A DNA stretch of 5,111 nucleotides from contig JAOQAA010000714.1 in the NCBI GenBank assembly GCA_025963815.1, forward strand, positions 1 to 5,111, given 5' to 3'. Below the pieces are notes generated by a model, which worked only from the letters and a program-made list of their open reading frames with translations, was not told the DNA's origin and searched no databases. Source of the stretch: Capsulimonas sp. (lineage in GTDB: Bacteria; Armatimonadota; Armatimonadia; Armatimonadales; Capsulimonadaceae). This document shows positions 1 through 5,111 of the stretch, piece by piece (the stretch's first letter is position 1; every line of letters starts with the position of its first letter). The translations under genes and the position numbers were made by a program.

Positions 1-895
1 TAGTGTTCGCCTTGGCGTTTCGCAGAGCCGCCTGCGCCTGCGTGACCTTGGTCAGCGAGGATGCGATGGTCGTCTTCTGCGTTGTCCGTACGATCTGCGC
101 TTGATGGCGCGCCGATTCGAGCAGGGACTGCGCGGAGGCCCGGCTGGCTTTCGCGGAATTCAGCTGGGCGATCGCGACATCGACGTTGCCCTTCTGCACG
201 GCGGCTGTGGTGCGCGCCGTGTCGGCCTCCTGCTGCGCGACGGCGCCCTGCTGAAGCAGCGAAGTCGTGCGCGTCAATTGCGTGTTGGCGTTGTCGTAGT
301 TCGCGTTCGCGCTGCGCACGCCGGCCTGCGCGTTGGCGATTTGGGCATCCGCCACCCCGACTTTGCTCTGCGCGTCCGCAACGGCCGCGTCGGCCGTCGC
401 CACTTGCGCATTGTAGGTCTGACGGGCCTGAGCGTAGTCCGCCTGCGCGGCGGCGACGCCCGCCGCCTGCTGCTGGATCTGCGTGCCGACGCCGACGCCA
501 ACGGTGTTTTGGGTCGCCTGCGCTTGAAGAAGCCGCGCCTGCGCCTGCGCCACCGTAGCGACCTGCTTGCGGACGGTGGCTTGAAGCTCGGTGTCGTCCA
601 CCTTCGCCACGATCTGGCCGCGCCGTACGGAGTCGCCTTCGTGGAGCGCTAGCATGACGATCTGCCCCGCGACTTTGGGCGAAAGCTTCACAGTCTGCGG
701 CGATTCAATATTTGCTGTTGTTTGGAATGTCTTGACGATGTCCTGCACCGTGGCCTTGGAGGCCGCCACGACTGCCGCCCCGCGTCCACGGTCGGATTGC
801 AACTTAGTCGCATCCGCCTTGTTGACGTTCAATCGCCAGACGATCAGCGCTCCGATCAGGACAACGACGATGACTATTGGGATTATGCGTTTCAT
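1..895 (-). CDS. HlyD/EmrA-type membrane fusion protein (efflux periplasmic adaptor), C-terminus off the window
   Basis: This adaptor would link an inner-membrane exporter to a TolC-like outer-membrane channel. Reading from the ATG at 895-893, 298 codons stay open to the left edge. Residues 4-20 form one hydrophobic N-terminal anchor after MKR. Residues 69-101 are the first half of a biotinyl/lipoyl-like domain (VAGQIV, then EGDSVRRGQIVAKVDD). From about 103 onward the chain is Ala/Gln-rich and coiled-coil-like, with a Gly-rich break at 132-146. Residues 209-225 (RTTSLLQQGAVAQQEAD) match the hairpin-tip motif of the family, RxxxLxxxxxxS, with Ala220 in the Ser position. The second lipoyl half and the beta-barrel lie beyond the edge. 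No good Shine-Dalgarno precedes the ATG; a TTG three codons upstream is possible. An ABC, MFS or RND partner is expected downstream, outside the window. The family is secure; substrate and exporter type are unknown. Confidence 0.9.
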   Translation of the reverse strand, partial: MKRIIPIVIVVVLIGALIVWRLNVNKADATKLQSDRGRGAAVVAASKATVQDIVKTFQTTANIESPQTVKLSPKVAGQIVMLALHEGDSVRRGQIVAKVDDTELQATVRKQVATVAQAQARLLQAQATQNTVGVGVGTQIQQQAAGVAAAQADYAQARQTYNAQVATADAAVADAQSKVGVADAQIANAQAGVRSANANYDNANTQLTRTTSLLQQGAVAQQEADTARTTAAVQKGNVDVAIAQLNSAKASRASAQSLLESARHQAQIVRTTQKTTIASSLTKVTQAQAALRNAKANT

Positions 896-1168
896 GGAAG
901 CCAATCTAAATGTGAGATCTCGCGAATTAATAATTAATGTACCTTAAGTATATGCGTAATTGCAACAGGCAAGGGTATAGTTATAGAAAGCTAATCGTTG
1001 ACTTTTCTACTGTCTCAGACGACATCTTTCATAAAGATGTTCAGACACAAGCGCGGATCTTTTAAACTTGGGTATTCGTATTCATGAAAAACCGTGTGAA
1101 TTGTAGTCCTTCGGGCCGCGTTCGATCTTTCCAAAGCGCTGCTGGTGATGCTGAGACAGGAGACTGGG
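896..1168. other. AT-rich divergent intergenic region between the adaptor and SRPBCC genes
   Basis: This 273-bp gap is clearly AT-richer than the flanking genes and should hold the promoters for both. On the minus strand TTGCAA (965-960) and TACATT (941-936) are 18 bp apart, each matching consensus at 4 of 6, which makes a weak candidate promoter for the adaptor. TATACT at 952-947 is a better -10 but has no -35. On the plus strand TTGACT at 998-1003 has no convincing -10 at normal spacing. Small symmetric motifs include GAGATCTC (914-921) and two ATTAAT units separated by one A (926-938). No convincing gene lies here. Confidence 0.5.
1011..1047. repeat. Interrupted inverted repeat, candidate operator or hairpin
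   Basis: An 8-bp perfect arm pair, ACATCTTT (1022-1029) and AAAGATGT (1033-1040), surrounds a 3-nt CAT loop. An outer pair, TGTCT (1011-1015) and AGACA (1043-1047), extends the symmetry after a 6-nt offset on the left and a 2-nt one on the right. TCAGAC also occurs twice in direct orientation (1015-1020 and 1041-1046). There is no T-run after either strand, so it is not an intrinsic terminator. Its place between divergent genes suggests a regulator-binding site, which is an inference. Confidence 0.45.
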
Positions 1169-1669
1169 ATGAGCAGCGCGCACTTGCCGGTTCCATGGCC
1201 GCCTGATCTGACGCCTGAAAAGGCGCCGGTTTATAATTTTCATGAGCTATACATTTCTGCTTCGCCGGCGATCATCTGGCACTGGCTGATTTATGTACAG
1301 CTATGGTCGCGATACAATCCATATCTTTCCGATATTATTCTTTTGGATCCCGCCGCTACGGAGTTGATGCTGGGCACGTCGTTTCAATGGCGCCGCAGCA
1401 GCTATACTCTTTTGAGTACGGTAACCGATTACCTGCCTTACGCAAGAATCGGCTGGAGGGTGGAGGGGCTGTGGCTGGCCGGATTTCAGGAGTGGCTGCT
1501 GATGGAAGATAGCGGCGGCTGTCTGGTGCGCGTCGAAGAGACGTTGTCGGGATTTGTTCCTCGTCTCCTGCACCGCTCCATGTCTCATGGTTTGGAGGTA
1601 GTGCAGCATGAGTGGCTGAAGTCGCTGCGCCGCGTTGCCGAAGTCGGACCGCCGCCGGTGTCGTTCTGA
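1169..1669 (+). CDS. SRPBCC-fold (polyketide cyclase/START-like) protein, 166 aa
   Basis: SRPBCC proteins form a helix-grip barrel around a hydrophobic pocket and bind or convert lipids, polyketides or other small apolar ligands. The family pattern is visible: an N-terminal beta strand and helix (ISASPAIIWHWLIYVQLWSRYNPYLSDI, about residues 30-57), a glycine-marked turn into LGTSFQWRRSSYTLLSTVTDYLPYARIGWRV (about 68-98), the strand pair around WLLMEDSGGCLVRVEETLSG (about 109-128), and a long C-terminal helix from about 132 to 158. I chose ATG 1169 because AGGAG at 1158-1162 sits 6 nt upstream. GTG 1145 and ATG 1148 are in frame but lie before this ribosome site. There is no signal peptide, so it is probably cytoplasmic. 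Fold assignment is good; ligand and role are unknown. It is divergent from the efflux adaptor, with no proven link. Confidence 0.8.
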   Translation: MSSAHLPVPWPPDLTPEKAPVYNFHELYISASPAIIWHWLIYVQLWSRYNPYLSDIILLDPAATELMLGTSFQWRRSSYTLLSTVTDYLPYARIGWRVEGLWLAGFQEWLLMEDSGGCLVRVEETLSGFVPRLLHRSMSHGLEVVQHEWLKSLRRVAEVGPPPVSF

Positions 1670-1695
1670 ACCTGCTGTAAATTCTTTCCAAAGTC

Positions 1696-1724
1696 TTGAC
1701 GAAATTGGGATGCGCCAGTATAAT
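1696..1724 (+). promoter_or_regulatory. Sigma70-type promoter for the Prx-like gene leader
   Basis: TTGACG (1696-1701) and TATAAT (1719-1724) are separated by exactly 17 bp, matching consensus at 5 of 6 and 6 of 6. Transcription should begin near 1731. This leaves a leader of about 140 nt before the Prx-like ATG at 1873, in which the hairpin at 1798-1833 lies. Confidence 0.8.
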
Positions 1725-1797
1725 GACGTCGTAACAATAGTTTTGATATGGCTTTACTTGCTTAGTATTGCCGCTGTGTTAGCCGACCAGACAACTT

Positions 1798-1845
1798 GAG
1801 GCTAGGTTCACCCATCCCGGTGATCCTAGCCTCTTTTGTCGTTTT
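1798..1845 (+). terminator. Terminator-like hairpin in the leader of the Prx-like gene (attenuator or short-RNA end)
   Basis: GAGGCTAGG (1798-1806) pairs perfectly with CCTAGCCTC (1825-1833). After one T-T mismatch the stem continues with TCACC (1808-1812) and GGTGA (1819-1823) around the 6-nt loop 1813-1818. TTTTGTCGTTTT follows at 1834-1845. This has the form of a strong intrinsic terminator on the plus strand. It lies after the promoter at 1696-1724 and before ATG 1873, and the remaining 27 bp before the start contain no promoter. It may also end readthrough from the SRPBCC gene. A weaker competing pairing, TTAGCC (1779-1784) with GGCTAG (1800-1805), would disrupt the stem. Confidence 0.75.
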
Positions 1846-1872
1846 ACGCCCGCATCAGAAAGGACCACACTT

Positions 1873-2481
1873 ATGCCCGCGACACCTTCGACCATGCTTG
1901 CTCTCGGCACGCCCGCCGCTGACTTTCATCTGACCGACGTCGTCACCGGCGAGACTGTCTCGTTGAAAGATTACCATGGCGCAAAGGCCCTGCTGGTAGC
2001 CTTCGTCAGCCCGCGCTGCCCCTTCGTCAAACATATCCAGCAGGAGTTGGGACAGATCGCACGTGATTACGCCGACCAGGGAGTTCACATCGCCGCAATC
2101 AGCTCAACGGATGTGGAGACTCATCCAGAGGATTCCCTGGAGAACCTGAAGATTTGGGCGCAGGAGCAGGATTACTCCTTCTCAGTGCTGATTGACGAGG
2201 ATCAGTCCGTCGCCAAGGCTTATCAAGCCGCCTGTACACCTGACTTCTTTCTTTTCGACAATGGTCACAAGCTCGTCTACCGAGGTCAGCTTGACGACAG
2301 CCGCCCGAAGAGCGACATCCCCGTGACCGGCAAGGACCTGCGCGGCGCGCTTGACTCCGTTCTCAGCGGTCATCCAGTGTCCGAGGAGCAGCGCGCGAGC
2401 ATCGGCTGCAACATCAAATGGAAGCCTGGCAACGAGCCTTCCTACTTCAGCGCGCCCGCCCCAGCGCTGGCCGGAGTGTAA
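1873..2481 (+). CDS. Peroxiredoxin/thioredoxin-like family protein (AhpC/TSA-type fold), 202 aa, SxxC variant
   Basis: This is a thioredoxin-fold protein of the Prx-like group that carries CPFVKH after the first strand. Visible elements are the N-terminal LGTPAADFHLTDVVTGETVSL (11-31), strand ALLVAFVS (39-46), active-site region SPRCPFVKH (46-54), strand VHIAAISSTD (71-80), the cis-Pro region ACTPDFFLFD (120-129), LVYRGQLDDSRP (134-145), and the C-terminal SIGCNIKWKPG (176-186). Homologs as I recall them read CNHCPFVKH. Here the first Cys is Ser46 (AGC), leaving Cys49, Cys121 and Cys179, so normal dithiol CxxC chemistry is not possible. A redox role is likely by family, but substrate and activity are unproven. 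There is no signal peptide; it is probably cytoplasmic. AAAGGA at 1859-1864, 8 nt upstream, fixes the start. Its promoter and leader hairpin lie upstream and a terminator follows. Confidence 0.88.
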   Translation: MPATPSTMLALGTPAADFHLTDVVTGETVSLKDYHGAKALLVAFVSPRCPFVKHIQQELGQIARDYADQGVHIAAISSTDVETHPEDSLENLKIWAQEQDYSFSVLIDEDQSVAKAYQAACTPDFFLFDNGHKLVYRGQLDDSRPKSDIPVTGKDLRGALDSVLSGHPVSEEQRASIGCNIKWKPGNEPSYFSAPAPALAGV

Positions 2482-2493
2482 CTTTGGCCCGAA

Positions 2494-2530
2494 GACGCCT
2501 TCGCACATCCCGCGAAGGCGTCGTTTCTTA
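2494..2530 (+). terminator. Intrinsic terminator of the Prx-like gene
   Basis: GACGCCTTCGC (2494-2504) and GCGAAGGCGTC (2512-2522) form a perfect 11-bp stem with a 7-nt loop, followed by the T-rich tract GTTTCTTA (2523-2530). It begins 12 nt after the stop codon of the Prx-like gene. It lies in the 72-bp gap between this gene and the convergent transporter gene. The minus-strand side lacks a T-run, so it probably works mainly in the plus direction. Confidence 0.85.
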
Positions 2531-2553
2531 TCGCCTCCATCAGTGTCCTAGAC

Positions 2554-4293
2554 TTATGCCGGCGCATGAGTTTGGAAATCTCGTGCGGTCTCTTCCCCCA
2601 CGCCCCCAAAGTTTTCAGCGATTTCTCGGGCGCGCGTCAGAGCGGCGTCGACATGCGGCAGAATATTCTCCGATCCGACACGCTGGACGAATGTAGACTG
2701 CGTCAGCAGCTGCTCGGGCTGATCGCGCGCTCCGCAGAGCAGCAGCGTGCGGCCCGAGGCGCGCAGGCGGTCCGCGAATTTCTCCAATTCATGCAGCCCT
2801 GTCGCATCGATCGCCGTCATATTGCGCAGGCGCAGCACCACGACTTGCGCGAGATCCCGCAGGTCGGTGGTTTCATCCGCTAGTTTTTCAGCTGCGCCGA
2901 ATAGGAACGGACCATGAATGCGCAGGATGGAAACATAGGCGGGAACGATCTTGTCCTGCAGAATATGCGCGCGCCCAGCGCGAATATACTCATCGGTGAC
3001 AGTGGACACGGTCGTCGTTTGCGAGACGCGCTGAATATACAGAAGCGCGGCTAGAACCATGCCGACCTCTACCGCCACCGTCAGGTCCGCCAGCACCGTG
3101 AGCGCGAAGGTGACGATCCAGACCGCTTTGTCCGCGCGGGAGAGGCGCCAGATGATCGCGATCTCCCTCCACTCTCCCATATTGTAAGCGACCATGAACA
3201 GAACGGCGGCGAGTGTCGCCAGCGGGATGTATCTTGCCAGCGGCGCCGCCACCAGCAGGATCAGCAGGAGCGTAAGGGCATGCGTCATTCCCGAGACCGG
3301 CGACACGGCGCCCGCGCGGATGTTCGTTGCAGTCCGCGCGATGGCTCCTGTCGCCGGCACTCCGCCTACGAGTGGACAGGCGATGTTGGCGATCCCTTGC
3401 GCGATCAGCTCGACGTTGGAGTTATGCTTGTCGCCGCTCATACCGTCCGCTACGACCGCCGACAGCAGGCTCTCCACAGCGGCGAGCAGCGCCACGGCGA
3501 CCGCGGAGGGCAGCAGCGGCAGGATGAGTTCAGGCCGAAAATGCGGCGCCATGAAATGGGGAAGCCCGGTAGGGATGCCTCCAAACTTGGAGCCGATCGT
3601 CTCAATCGGGATGTGAAAGCCAGCGCAGATCAGCGTGCCGAGCAGCATCGCCACAATAGAGCCCGGGATTTTCTTGGTGACGCGAGGCCACAAGAGAATC
3701 AAACCCAGCGAAACGCCGCCCACTAGCAGCGTGCGCCAGTCCACGGTCGCGATATAGGCGCACAGCACTTCCATACGCCCGAGAAACTCGCTGGGAACGG
3801 CGGGCGTTTTCAGTCCAAGAAAATCCTTGATCTGTGTCGACGCAATCAGCAGGGCAATTCCATTGGTGAAGCCGATGGTGACGGGCCGGGGGATGAACTT
3901 GACCGCGGAGCCCAGGCCCGTAACGCCCATCAAGATCAGCATGACTCCCGCCATCAGCGTCACCATGAATAGTCCGGACAGTCCGAATTTGGCGATGATG
4001 CCCGCGACGATGACCACGAACGCGCCCGTTGGTCCGCCGATCTGGGTGCGCGATCCGCCGAGCGCCGAAATCAGAAATCCCGCGACGACGGCGGTGTAAA
4101 TGCCGGCCTGCGGCGTCACCCCGCTGGCGATCCCAAAGGCCATGGCGAGCGGCAGCGCGACGAGCCCGACGGTTAGTCCTGCGACCAAATCGGCGATGAA
4201 ATTTTGCCGCGTATAGGTTCGAAAGCAGAGAATGCTCTTGGGGGTCCAGCGATCCGATGGCTTCGCGCCCTTGTGGCGGGTATTTGCGTTCAT
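2554..4293 (-). CDS. SulP (SLC26-type) inorganic anion transporter with C-terminal STAS domain, 579 aa
   Basis: SulP proteins are inner-membrane transporters; known members carry sulfate, bicarbonate (BicA) or C4-dicarboxylates (DauA). The chain is full length for the family. The membrane domain spans roughly residues 33-420, with the conserved opening VAGLTVGLVALPLAMAFGIA (37-56), PQAGIYTAV (61-69), GGPTGAFVV (86-94), PVTIGFTNGIAL (137-148), the region ESLLSAVVADGMSGDKHNSN (274-293), and PATGAIARTATNIRAGA (313-329). A STAS domain follows at about 450-555, with its AIDATGLHEL motif at 494-503. The start overlaps the stop of the ArsR gene as ATGA, with GGAAGA (4308-4303) as ribosome site, so the two are cotranscribed and translationally coupled. 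The transported ion cannot be told from sequence alone. I see no frameshift and no missing core motif. Confidence 0.95.
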   Translation of the reverse strand: MNANTRHKGAKPSDRWTPKSILCFRTYTRQNFIADLVAGLTVGLVALPLAMAFGIASGVTPQAGIYTAVVAGFLISALGGSRTQIGGPTGAFVVIVAGIIAKFGLSGLFMVTLMAGVMLILMGVTGLGSAVKFIPRPVTIGFTNGIALLIASTQIKDFLGLKTPAVPSEFLGRMEVLCAYIATVDWRTLLVGGVSLGLILLWPRVTKKIPGSIVAMLLGTLICAGFHIPIETIGSKFGGIPTGLPHFMAPHFRPELILPLLPSAVAVALLAAVESLLSAVVADGMSGDKHNSNVELIAQGIANIACPLVGGVPATGAIARTATNIRAGAVSPVSGMTHALTLLLILLVAAPLARYIPLATLAAVLFMVAYNMGEWREIAIIWRLSRADKAVWIVTFALTVLADLTVAVEVGMVLAALLYIQRVSQTTTVSTVTDEYIRAGRAHILQDKIVPAYVSILRIHGPFLFGAAEKLADETTDLRDLAQVVVLRLRNMTAIDATGLHELEKFADRLRASGRTLLLCGARDQPEQLLTQSTFVQRVGSENILPHVDAALTRAREIAENFGGVGEETARDFQTHAPA

Positions 4294-4628
4294 TCCACGC
4301 TCTCTTCCAGCTGCGCGGATTTCAGAACGGCCATGGATTCTTCCAAATGGACTTCAAAATAGTTTCTCATAATGTCCAGAATTTCAACGATCATCGGATC
4401 GCGTATGGAATAGAAGACTTGGTTGCCTTCCTTGCGGCTGGTCACGATATGCCGGGCGCGCAGGACCGCGAGATGCTGCGACGCATTCGCCGGCTCCAGG
4501 CCGATCCGTTCGAGAATCACACTCACCGCGACTTCCTGGTCCCGCAGCAGCTCCAGGATCGCGATGCGCGTGGGATGCGCAAGGGCCTGAAACACAGCGG
4601 CCTTGAATTGTCGTAACGCGTTCGTCAT
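4290..4628 (-). CDS. ArsR/SmtB-family winged-helix repressor, 112 aa, cysteine-free
   Basis: This small dimeric repressor presumably controls its own operon and the SulP gene it overlaps. LAHPTRIAILELL (16-28) is the typical helix pair of the family. The helix-turn-helix follows at about 33-62, with recognition helix NASQHLAVLRARHIV (48-62). The wing is SRKEGNQVFYSI (64-75), and a C-terminal dimer helix covers about 78-102. There is no Cys anywhere and no ELCVCDL box, so the thiolate metal sites of ArsR/SmtB/CadC and the Cys pair of BigR/SqrR are absent. I placed the start at ATG 4628 because GAAAGG (4642-4637) lies 8 nt upstream and the family normally begins close to this point. A longer reading from 4769 would translate through the promoter and operator and is unlikely. 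The ligand is unknown. Confidence 0.92.
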   Translation of the reverse strand: MTNALRQFKAAVFQALAHPTRIAILELLRDQEVAVSVILERIGLEPANASQHLAVLRARHIVTSRKEGNQVFYSIRDPMIVEILDIMRNYFEVHLEESMAVLKSAQLEESVE

Positions 4629-4683
4629 GATGCGCGCCTTTCTTGGCTCCCCGGCTGTCAATGGAAAGGGAAGTGATATGCTT

Positions 4684-4713
4684 ATTATACCGTAAGCAAT
4701 TTCGAAATTTCGA
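4684..4713 (-). promoter_or_regulatory. Promoter of the ArsR-SulP operon
   Basis: Read on the minus strand, TATAAT (4689-4684) is a perfect -10. The best -35 is TCGAAA (4713-4708), 4 of 6 matches at an 18-bp spacing, and it is embedded in the 24-bp palindrome. Transcription should begin near 4677, giving a leader of about 49 nt to ATG 4628. A weak -35 under an operator fits a repressor that blocks polymerase. Confidence 0.75.
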
Positions 4714-4719
4714 AATTGC
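4696..4719. promoter_or_regulatory. Perfect 24-bp palindrome, candidate ArsR operator
   Basis: The half site GCAATTTCGAAA (4696-4707) is followed by its exact reverse complement TTTCGAAATTGC (4708-4719), with no mismatch and no spacer. The core is also two adjoining copies of TTTCGAAA (4700-4707 and 4708-4715). It covers the -35 region of the ArsR-SulP promoter and ends 6 bp upstream of the -10. The length and position suit a dimeric ArsR repressor acting on its own promoter. Binding is inferred. Confidence 0.8.
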
Positions 4720-4754
4720 ATTTGCGTTTGACGGGCAGCGCCGCTTGGGTCTCG

Positions 4755-4775
4755 TGAAGATGTCGACAATCTTCA
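4755..4775. repeat. Inverted repeat over the argS -35 region
   Basis: TGAAGAT (4755-4761) and ATCTTCA (4769-4775) are perfect 7-bp arms around the 7-nt spacer GTCGACA. An offset 8-bp palindrome, TGTCGACA, occupies 4761-4768. The element contains the proposed argS -35 box. There is no T-run, so it is not a terminator. It could be an operator or chance symmetry. Confidence 0.4.
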
Positions 4776-4792
4776 TCTCAATCGGCTACAAT
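4763..4792 (+). promoter_or_regulatory. Promoter of argS, very close to the start codon
   Basis: TCGACA (4763-4768) and TACAAT (4787-4792) each match consensus at 5 of 6 and are 18 bp apart. Only 9 bp separate the -10 from ATG 4802, so the predicted transcript starts at about 4799 and has almost no leader. No Shine-Dalgarno sequence lies before the ATG, which agrees with this. Confidence 0.6.
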
Positions 4793-4801
4793 AACGCATC
4801 T

Positions 4802-5111
4802 ATGATTGCAACACTTTCACTCTTACGAACCCGATTTCAGGAAGCCGTCGCGCGGGCGCACGGCGTCGATGGCGTCGATGTGCAGGTCCTGCCGGCGAGC
4901 AACCCGCAATTCGGCGATCTGCAAGTCAACGTCGCTTTGCAGCTCGCGAAGGTCGTTGGTAAGCCGCCGCGCGCCATCGCCGAGGGCATTGTCGCCGAGC
5001 TTCAGCTGGACGATTTTTGCGAGACGCCGACCATCGCCGGGCCGGGCTTCATCAATCTGAAGCTGAAGACGTCTTATCTCGATGCGACACTCAACGCGAC
5101 CTATGCCGACA
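4802..5111 (+). CDS. argS: Arginyl-tRNA synthetase, N-terminal part (right end cut by window)
   Basis: ArgS is a class I synthetase that charges tRNA-Arg with arginine in the cytoplasm. The first 103 residues are visible and form the Arg-specific N-terminal (Add-1) domain, which contacts the tRNA elbow. Conserved parts are NPQFGDLQVNVALQLAK (34-50), GKPPRAIAEGIV (53-64) and GPGFINLKL (80-88). The HIGH and KMSKS-like catalytic motifs lie past the window edge. The ATG at 4802 gives an N-terminus of normal length. An in-frame ATG at 4760 would add 14 residues, but it lies ahead of the predicted promoter -10 and fits the family less well. The reading frame is open throughout. It is divergent from the ArsR-SulP operon, with 173 bp between the two starts. 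Confidence 0.95.
   Translation, partial: MIATLSLLRTRFQEAVARAHGVDGVDVQVLPASNPQFGDLQVNVALQLAKVVGKPPRAIAEGIVAELQLDDFCETPTIAGPGFINLKLKTSYLDATLNATYAD

Noticed and set aside
101..652. A 183-codon plus-strand open frame, Arg/Leu-rich
   Set aside because: It is antisense to the adaptor gene, whose minus-strand frame gives clear lipoyl and coiled-coil motifs. The open frame follows from GC-rich, Ala/Gln-rich codons.
1084..1206. A 40-codon open frame (ATG 1084, stop TGA 1204) overlapping the SRPBCC start
   Set aside because: It has no Shine-Dalgarno, no recognisable sequence, and crosses into the SRPBCC gene in another frame; likely chance.
1748..1765. A 5-codon open frame (MALLA) in the leader of the Prx-like gene, a possible leader peptide
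   Set aside because: It has no ribosome site and no run of codons for one amino acid that would suggest attenuation by translation. Too short to support.
1798..1833. tRNA-like T-arm (GGTTCACC) in the leader hairpin
   Set aside because: No acceptor, D or anticodon arms can be drawn around it; the hairpin and T tract are better explained as a terminator.
3194..3726. Overlapping plus-strand open frames inside the transporter gene
   Set aside because: They are antisense shadows of the SulP frame, low in complexity and without recognisable motifs or ribosome sites.
4629..4769. A longer ArsR reading frame starting at ATG 4769
   Set aside because: The extra 47 residues would be encoded by the promoter and palindrome, do not look like the family, and a good ribosome site precedes ATG 4628.
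4384..4776. A 130-codon minus-strand frame over the ArsR gene
   Set aside because: It is out of frame with the well-supported ArsR protein and shows no domain pattern.

Overview
The window looks like chromosomal DNA from a moderately GC-rich, diderm (Gram-negative type) bacterium. The genes are dense, and the AT-rich gaps between them carry sigma70-like promoters. A TolC-docking type membrane fusion protein implies an outer membrane. The ArgS N-terminus and the Prx-like protein remind me of Cyanobacteria/Armatimonadota homologs; that is a low-confidence impression from memory, not a database result. There are no insertion sequences, CRISPR arrays, tRNA or rRNA genes, or phage signals.

Layout. 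(1) Positions 1-895, minus strand: the N-terminal 298 residues of an HlyD/EmrA-type efflux adaptor, cut by the left edge. (2) 896-1168: AT-rich divergent intergenic region with an interrupted inverted repeat. (3) 1169-1669, plus strand: a small SRPBCC-fold (polyketide cyclase/START-like) protein. (4) 1670-1872: a near-consensus promoter, then a strong terminator-like hairpin lying between that promoter and the next start codon. (5) 1873-2481, plus strand: a peroxiredoxin/thioredoxin-like protein whose expected CxxC motif reads SxxC, closed by an intrinsic terminator. (6) 4628 down to 2554, minus strand: a two-gene operon in which a small cysteine-free ArsR-family repressor overlaps a 579-residue SulP anion transporter with a C-terminal STAS domain by ATGA. 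(7) 4629-4801: divergent control region with a perfect 24-bp palindrome next to a perfect TATAAT. (8) 4802 to the right edge, plus strand: the first 103 residues of arginyl-tRNA synthetase, with a promoter so close to the start that its mRNA may be almost leaderless.

How the parts work together. The ArsR-SulP pair looks like a self-contained regulated transport unit: the repressor probably binds the palindrome over its own promoter, and translational coupling ties transporter output to it. Which anion is carried (sulfate, bicarbonate, a dicarboxylate or another) and which signal is sensed cannot be read from the sequence. The Prx-like gene appears to be controlled by readthrough of a leader terminator, or else shares its promoter with a short RNA. 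The adaptor and the SRPBCC protein are divergent and may share control, but nothing shows a functional link. No clearly new multi-gene system is visible; the interest lies in the control regions and in two unusual cysteine patterns.
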